From the NCBI RefSeq assembly GCF_030272615.1, contig NC_081409.1, positions 207,127,190-207,191,189 of the forward strand: a stretch of DNA of 64,000 bases, in the 5' to 3' direction. Origin of the DNA: Cryptomeria japonica (lineage: Eukaryota; Streptophyta; Pinopsida; Cupressales; Cupressaceae). The position numbers were made by a program, and so were the translations under genes. Below are positions 58,994 to 64,000 of this stretch, piece by piece. Positions within the stretch are counted from its first letter, which is position 1; every line of letters begins with the position of its first letter. The notes beneath the pieces were generated by a model. That model saw nothing but the letters and a program-made list of their open reading frames with translations, did not search any database and was not told the origin of the DNA.

Positions 58994-61900
58994 CTAGAAG
59001 TCTGAGGTCCATTTCTTCATTGCGCTCTCCATGGTATAGGATCTCTCTATCATCTGGATCACATATGGAGCTAGATCCCCATCCCCATCAACTCGTCCTT
59101 TGGCTCAACTCATGAAACCCATTAATTGAAGCTGCCAATCTCCCAACGACATGACTTCTCTATCGCGGAACATGGCTGGCAATTGGATTGATTGTTAATT
59201 CTCGAGGAATTGGATGCAATTTTTCAACTTGTCCCCGAATTCATTGTGTGCCTTCAGTAGGGTATCTTCTTCATTCTTATCCTCTGGAGTCATAGAGTTG
59301 TGTGTGGTCATGATCTCCTGGATCTGTTCGTGCAACCTCATATGATATGTGTATGCTTTGATGGTACTAGTGTCCATCTTCTAGAAGTCTTCTGAATACT
59401 TTAACATAACCTTAAAATGAGCATTAACTATGCCATCAGCAAGCTTGAGAGTGTGATCCTGTGTAACTTTGAGCAATCTATTCCCCTTATCGCTCTTATA
59501 CCTCCAACATGAAACATCTTGGATTGTTTCAAGTATATCTTTATCAGTTTCATAAGTAGCAAGTCCAACCTCTATAATCCTTGAGGCCAATTCCAACTAT
59601 AATGCCTTATCCTGCCAATATTGTTTCTTTTCCCATTCTTTCTCATAAAGGCCTTTGACAGTTTAGTTTTCCCTCACAAAGAACTCAACTTGTTCTTTGT
59701 TTATCTTCGCAACATTGAGGTTTAACTGGGCAGTGATCCTAGGGTCTTTTTTTTCCAACTTGATGGATCATGAGGTTGCCAAATGCTTCATCTGTGTCTA
59801 CCAGCACAGGTCTCTTGTCTCTTGGATATAGAGCCTATATCAATAAGGCCTTCTACTCTAGGTCATACCCTAAACCTATAAAGATCCTATCAACCTCCTC
59901 TGGTAACAATTGTTTGTCATTGTATTGCTTTCTCCTAAAGCTGTCAAACATAATAGTAGCTTTCATTTCCTACCCAGGGTAAATTATCACACCAGCATCC
60001 TTGAGGACCCATCTTCCTCTTTCAGGGGTCATTTCTCTTTTCTAAATATTGATTTCCTCCTGTAGCATTCGTAGAGTCTCTTCCTCTATGATGTTTCCCA
60101 TTTGCTACTTGATCATCCTACCTTTGTATTTATATAAGAAGGTTTCAAACTCAGGAGTGTTAACAAACTCCTTATCTGAAACAAATTCCTCATGCTTGAG
60201 GATTTTGAAATCATCAATTTCCATCTCATAGGGCTATCCTATTGCTAGATCCATGTGGTGATCAAGTCCAAACCTAGCGGGTGGCACATCTTCTTCTATG
60301 TTAACAAATTCAGCATTGGATTCAGGGGATAAGTGGGAAATGGGAGTAGTCTCCCTAGGATCTTTAATCCTTTCTCTAAAGACATACAATGGCATTGCAT
60401 TATCTAGAATCTCTAATTCACGAGACATTAGTTTGTTTCCTTTGGCCACGGGGTCATCAATTCCTTCCAAGATTTCTTCGTTGATCTTGTCCCTCCTCAA
60501 TTTCCATTCATATGCTTTAGCTACCTTATCGTACGCCAACCTCTTCTTGATTGCTTCCTCCCTTTCTACATTCCTGATGAAGTCATCAATCATTAATGGC
60601 ACATGTTCTATGGCTTTCAATCTCTGTGACATTCTAGCCCCCCGCATATATCCTTCTGGATCAAAGTTGAACCCAGGGTCTCCTTTCAAAAGGTGGAAAT
60701 ATTCTAACTTATTTTGCAGTAAACCATAACTTTTTGAACTCTTAATAAGAAAATCAGAAAAAGGACAACAAGCCAGGCACAATTGACTGCTTCCCATGAT
60801 CTGTAAGATTTTTGGCACTGGCTATAGACAATTGCCTAATGATTTCCAAATAAGCAATTATGTCTAGGACAATCATAGGCAATAAGTAAGGTTCTCCTTC
60901 TAACCCATACACCCTAATTTGTGTGTAATCCAAGAAACAATACCAATCCCCCTAGTTATCGGTAATGTGTCTTTCTTCAACAAAATCTCTAGGTCGAAGG
61001 AATTTCTTGACCCGAGGGGAAAGTGAAAAATCACATGAATGTCCAAGCAATTTGAATAATGGTTTCACAAAATGTTCTTCAAAGTGTAGGTAGTAGCTGC
61101 TAATGTATCTTTGGTCCCAGGCTGATAACCATAATTGCACTGGCTTGTGGATTCCTGCTCTATCATACTCCCTAATGGATAGACCTTGATTCCATAGCCC
61201 TATATCTTGACCAATGTATAACAACATATGCATAAGTTGAGAGTAGTATCTGAAATTCACATTAACCCTGTCTCCCTTTAATTTTTCTAACCCATGGTTG
61301 ATGGCACGAGCTAAGTAAGAAGCATAATCAAAGGTCCTTGGGTCATTTTATTGGATGTCAAAACAAATCACCATAGTAGAAATGCCCATTAATGGGGAGG
61401 TTTCCATGCCCAACACTTATGTAGTACAATAATAGGTGAACTTAAAGTAGGGAGAAAACAAGTTAACATCGAATGGGACTTTGTCAGTATCTGCAAACAA
61501 AGTCACAGCTCCTTCGGTCTTTGGTCTGTGTGGTGGGAGTCTCCATCATTTATACGTTCTCTGCATATTTAAATACTCGTCCACCAACATTTTGGTGTCA
61601 AATTCATCCTCATGCCCCCATTCCAGCCTGAAAACTTGCTCAATGTACTCTTTACTAATCAACAACAGGCGGTTCCCTTTATAGTCACAGATGGTTTGTG
61701 TTTGTGGGTCATACTTGTCTACCAACACTGTTATCAGCTCTACATTCATAAAGACATTGGCAACGACAAGTCTCCCTAGATTCAGCTTCCAAATATTGTA
61801 CACTGGTTCTACTGCAAACCTTCTAGCATAGCTGAAAATGAACAATTCATGCCCTCAAACCTCTTTCCAAATGTCCCCTATATTTTCAAATCTATCTTCC

Positions 61901-62085
61901 AATCCCTCATCATCGTTCTTAATCTTTCTAGACTGATGACTTGGGAGAGGGAATTGGTCTATTAGGTCCTATTCTAAGGATCGACCTTCCTTTTTCTGTC
62001 ATTTTGGCTATTCTTCGTTGGTTTTAGGAGGGTGAGGCTCTTTTTTCTTCTTTGTTTTAGCTTTCCTAGATGGCGAAGCTTCCAT
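58994..62085 (-). pseudogene. Large minus-strand ORF, about 1,030 codons, unknown family
   Basis: From ATG 62085 (MEASPSRKAKTKKKKEPHPP) the frame passes through ARRFAVEPVYNIWKLNLGRL, NRLLLISKEYIEQVFRLEWG (about 61640), FRYYSQLMHMLLYIGQDIGL (61250) and SPRVKKFLRPRDFVEERHIT; after a frameshift near 60900 it continues DPGFNFDPEGYMRGARMSQR, a charged helical stretch (EREEAIKKRLAYDKVAKAYE) and MTPERGRWVLKDAG. After another shift before 59600 it ends DLAPYVIQMIERSYTMESAM and a stop at 58994-58996. Stops are scattered. The basic N-terminus followed by a globular part recalls large proteins labelled putative plant transposon protein, especially the LISKEYIEQVF pattern, but I cannot assign a function. 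No CCHC, DSG, DDE or YxDD motif was found. Confidence 0.5.
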
Positions 62086-62464
62086 CTTTATGTTCAATTC
62101 AAAAGAAGACAATAAATTCTGAGAAGCACTTATAGTTTTTACTTCTTTCCTTGAAGAATTTTGTGACCCCTGCTACACTCGTTCCTTCTTTCCTTGACAA
62201 ATTTATTTTCCTGAATAATTCTGGTATCCGAGTAGTTTGATTACTTCTGTTATTGCAATGGTCATTAAGAAATGCATTTTGAATTTATAATGATGTGACT
62301 TGTCTGGATTCGTGTAATATTTCCCAACGGATTGATTGTTATTTTTTGCTGATTTCTCCCCTTCGATGCATGAGCGTGCCACATTTCTCGAAGGAAACTC
62401 TTATTTCAATGAGAACATATGCCTTTGATGAATTTCTTTTCATGCTCTTCGATTCCCTAGTTTC
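62086..62464 (-). other. Leader side of the large minus-strand ORF
   Basis: No frame of interest. It is AT-rich, with no primer binding site visible, and is cut at 62465 by the copia-3 LTR. Confidence 0.4.
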
Positions 62465-63956
62465 TGTTGGCATTATGTGAACTGGTATGAGGACATGATG
62501 ACATTGTATGCTGTCATTTATTTCAATATGCTGAAGAAGAGAGAACCGGCATGTTACCAAGAACCGGTATATGTGAGAATTGGTATAACATTGTAAACCG
62601 GTATATGTGCCAAAGTGAAGCGGTGTGTGTTCAAGGTGAACCGACATGTGGTTATGGGAACCGGTACATGGAAGCTTTGTATGACTACCGGTTGGTAGTC
62701 TCAACTTCAGGGTTTTCGGTTCAAGTACTTCAAGCATGTGTGACTCAACCAGTGACTTTGTGTGATGAGTTAGCATTGTAGCGAAGAACAGATCATGTTG
62801 CCATGTCAGCCTTGTGCGCATGAAGGATATTGCATGAAGGAGATTGTTCCTATCTACCTCGGGAATGTGCGAAGTCTGTAAACGGTGAAAACGTGTGATG
62901 GGTTATCAGCTGCCATGAAATTGGTGGAAAATGAATGATGGAGAACATCTTGAGATTGGTTCAAGACTATTGCATTTAATGCAATGTGCTCAACGATTAG
63001 GATTGAACCATTTGAATTGCTTAACCTAACAGGTTTAGGGTTTAGGGTTTATGCTACAGATGTATCTGTTTCCTATAAGGTCAATGTTGTGTTTCTTTCT
63101 GAGGTTGTTGGCAAAAGTTGTGTGTGTGTATCCAAGAGAAGAGATACGTGCTTATTGCTAGACCAGAGAAGAGAAGTGATACCTGCAAAGTGTAAGTGCA
63201 GAAGGTGAAGAGGAGCTAAAGCGGATCTGCATTAGCATTGAGTGTTGTTACCAGATCATTGTAATACCTATTGATCTCTAACCACTTCAATAGTTGGGAA
63301 ATCCCTTAATAGGGTAGCTTTAACCGATTTACTGTAAATCCTTTAACAGGGTGACTCAAACCATTGAGTTCTTGAAATCCTCTAACAAGGTAATCTTTAA
63401 CAGGGTTTAACCCTTAACCGGGTATTCTAGCCATCCCTTAACTGGGTGATCCCTAACAGGATTGGTTCCTAACAGAACCTATTGTATCAGTCTTTAACCA
63501 GACAAGGCTCCTAACAGAGCGGACTTCTAAAGAGTTCAAAAATAGCTTGTGGGTATTCATCCCCACCATGGTTTTTCCCAGTTGGGTTTCCACGTGAAAA
63601 ATCTGCATGTCATGTGTGGTGTTATTCATGTGATGGGTTAAGTGATTTGTGTCTGAAGGTAAATCATGTTGATCTAGCTGTTTATATATCTTTGATGATA
63701 GATTACTTGTTCATGCACTAGAGTGAAATGGAAATGAAGTATTAGATTGTATGAAAAGATAAGTGTCAACCGGTTTATGCTTGTCTCAGTTATTCTAGGT
63801 TTTGCTGGTTGTACTTTGTTTAAGACCGGTGTTACTGTTTGTCTGCCAAAGCACAGTGTCTGCTGACAAATCGGTTTAGGATTGTGTTTTTGTCTGTACT
63901 AATTCACCCCCCTCTCAATACCAGTTTGGTACGATCCGTTCATCATTAAGTTATCA
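62465..63956 (+). repeat. 5' LTR of copia-3
   Basis: 1492 bp, TGTTGG...TTATCA. ACCGGT words are better preserved than in copia-2. The hairpin array lies at 63303-63583 with perfect GTCT-TTAACC-AGAC (63490), GGTTC-CTAACA-GAACC (63464) and GCTC-CTAACA-GAGC (63507). Confidence 0.92.
63303..63583 (+). other. Hairpin array in the copia-3 LTR
   Basis: The best preserved of the arrays. Four neighbouring hairpins (63448-63520) have stems of 4-5 bp with different sequences around CTAACA, CTAACA, TTAACC and CTAACA loops. Confidence 0.65.
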
Positions 63957-63958
63957 AT

Positions 63959-63970
63959 TGGTATCAGAGC
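63959..63970 (+). other. Primer binding site of copia-3
   Basis: TGGTATCAGAGC, the canonical copia site complementary to initiator tRNA-Met. Confidence 0.92.
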
Positions 63971-64000
63971 ATCCTCCAGGTCCTCTATGTTATAACCTTA

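Larger units (their letters stand above)
50089..62464 (-). mobile_element. Minus-strand LTR element with an unknown large ORF, invaded by copia-2
   Basis: On the minus strand the order from right to left is: leader (62464-62086), one large decayed ORF (62085-58994), 3' untranslated sequence (58993-58825 joined to 51549-51384), purine-rich GGAATGTTGGTGAATAT next to the LTR, and a 1.3-kb LTR (51383-50089). Copia-2 with its AAACT duplication sits inside the untranslated part. The 5' LTR is not in the window; copia-3 begins at 62465 and probably lies in the leader. No protease, integrase or reverse transcriptase motif was seen, so the element would depend on others. Joining LTR and ORF into one element is an inference from spacing and orientation. 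Confidence 0.55.
62465..64000 (+). mobile_element. copia-3, 5' end only, same family as copia-2
   Basis: The LTR (62465-63956) matches both copia-2 LTRs along its whole length, and TGGTATCAGAGC follows at 63959. The element leaves the window 30 bases later, in the same TCCTC-ATGTTATAA-CCTTA leader text that in copia-2 precedes gag. GTTTC precedes the LTR and would be its target duplication. Confidence 0.92.

Overview
The window looks like a piece of a large, repeat-rich seed-plant genome, most likely a gymnosperm such as a conifer. The evidence is AT-rich intergenic DNA, nested plant-type transposable elements (Ty1/copia, Tat-like LTR element, L1 LINE with an RNase H domain, CACTA/En-Spm), GT-AG introns and no intact host gene. 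The organism is inferred from composition and element style; no marker gene is present. No rRNA, tRNA or CRISPR array was recognised.

Layout, left to right. 1-648 is the tail of a copia-type LTR. 1530-6832 is a non-autonomous Tat/Ogre-like LTR element with 1.7-kb LTRs and a PBS of the tRNA-Arg type used by that lineage. 7893-15963 is a decayed Ty1/copia element (copia-1) with a very short 5' LTR; its RNase H region is split by a 3.28-kb solo LTR (12029-15309) flanked by the 5-bp duplication CAAGT. 15964-31051 holds no complete known element, but has three decayed gene-like loci (20941-21723, 24301-26690, 27602-28380), a 47-bp-arm foldback, and several minisatellites: a 46-bp family, two arrays of a 16-bp TCATGTTATTGAC-type unit, and between them a 73-bp family.

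At 31052 a CACTA element starts with a CACTA terminus and subterminal AAATGACTA repeats. It carries a transposase pseudogene (43746-46987), a second ORF of the Ptta/tnpA kind (about 48050-49980), and on the opposite strand an exon-like, partly duplicated fragment that looks captured from a host gene (41545-43122). It is interrupted by a 7.3-kb L1-type LINE (31620-38910) with three decayed ORFs.

From 50089 a minus-strand LTR element begins: a 1.3-kb 3' LTR, then a minus-strand reading frame of about 1,030 codons (58994-62085) of unknown function with no recognisable polymerase. This element is invaded by a copia element (copia-2, 51555-58819, target duplication AAACT) and probably by copia-3, whose 5' LTR starts at 62465 and which leaves the window.

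The order of events read from the nesting is: CACTA first; then the LINE and the minus-strand LTR element into it; then copia-2 and copia-3. Most coding regions are broken by stops that fit C-to-T decay (CAG to TAG, TGG to TGA or TAG, CGA to TGA), as expected for methylated, silenced repeats. The most striking unexplained pattern is an array of small hairpins in the copia LTRs: variable stems closing around a nearly constant TTAAC/CTAAC loop, with the stems changing in a compensating way.
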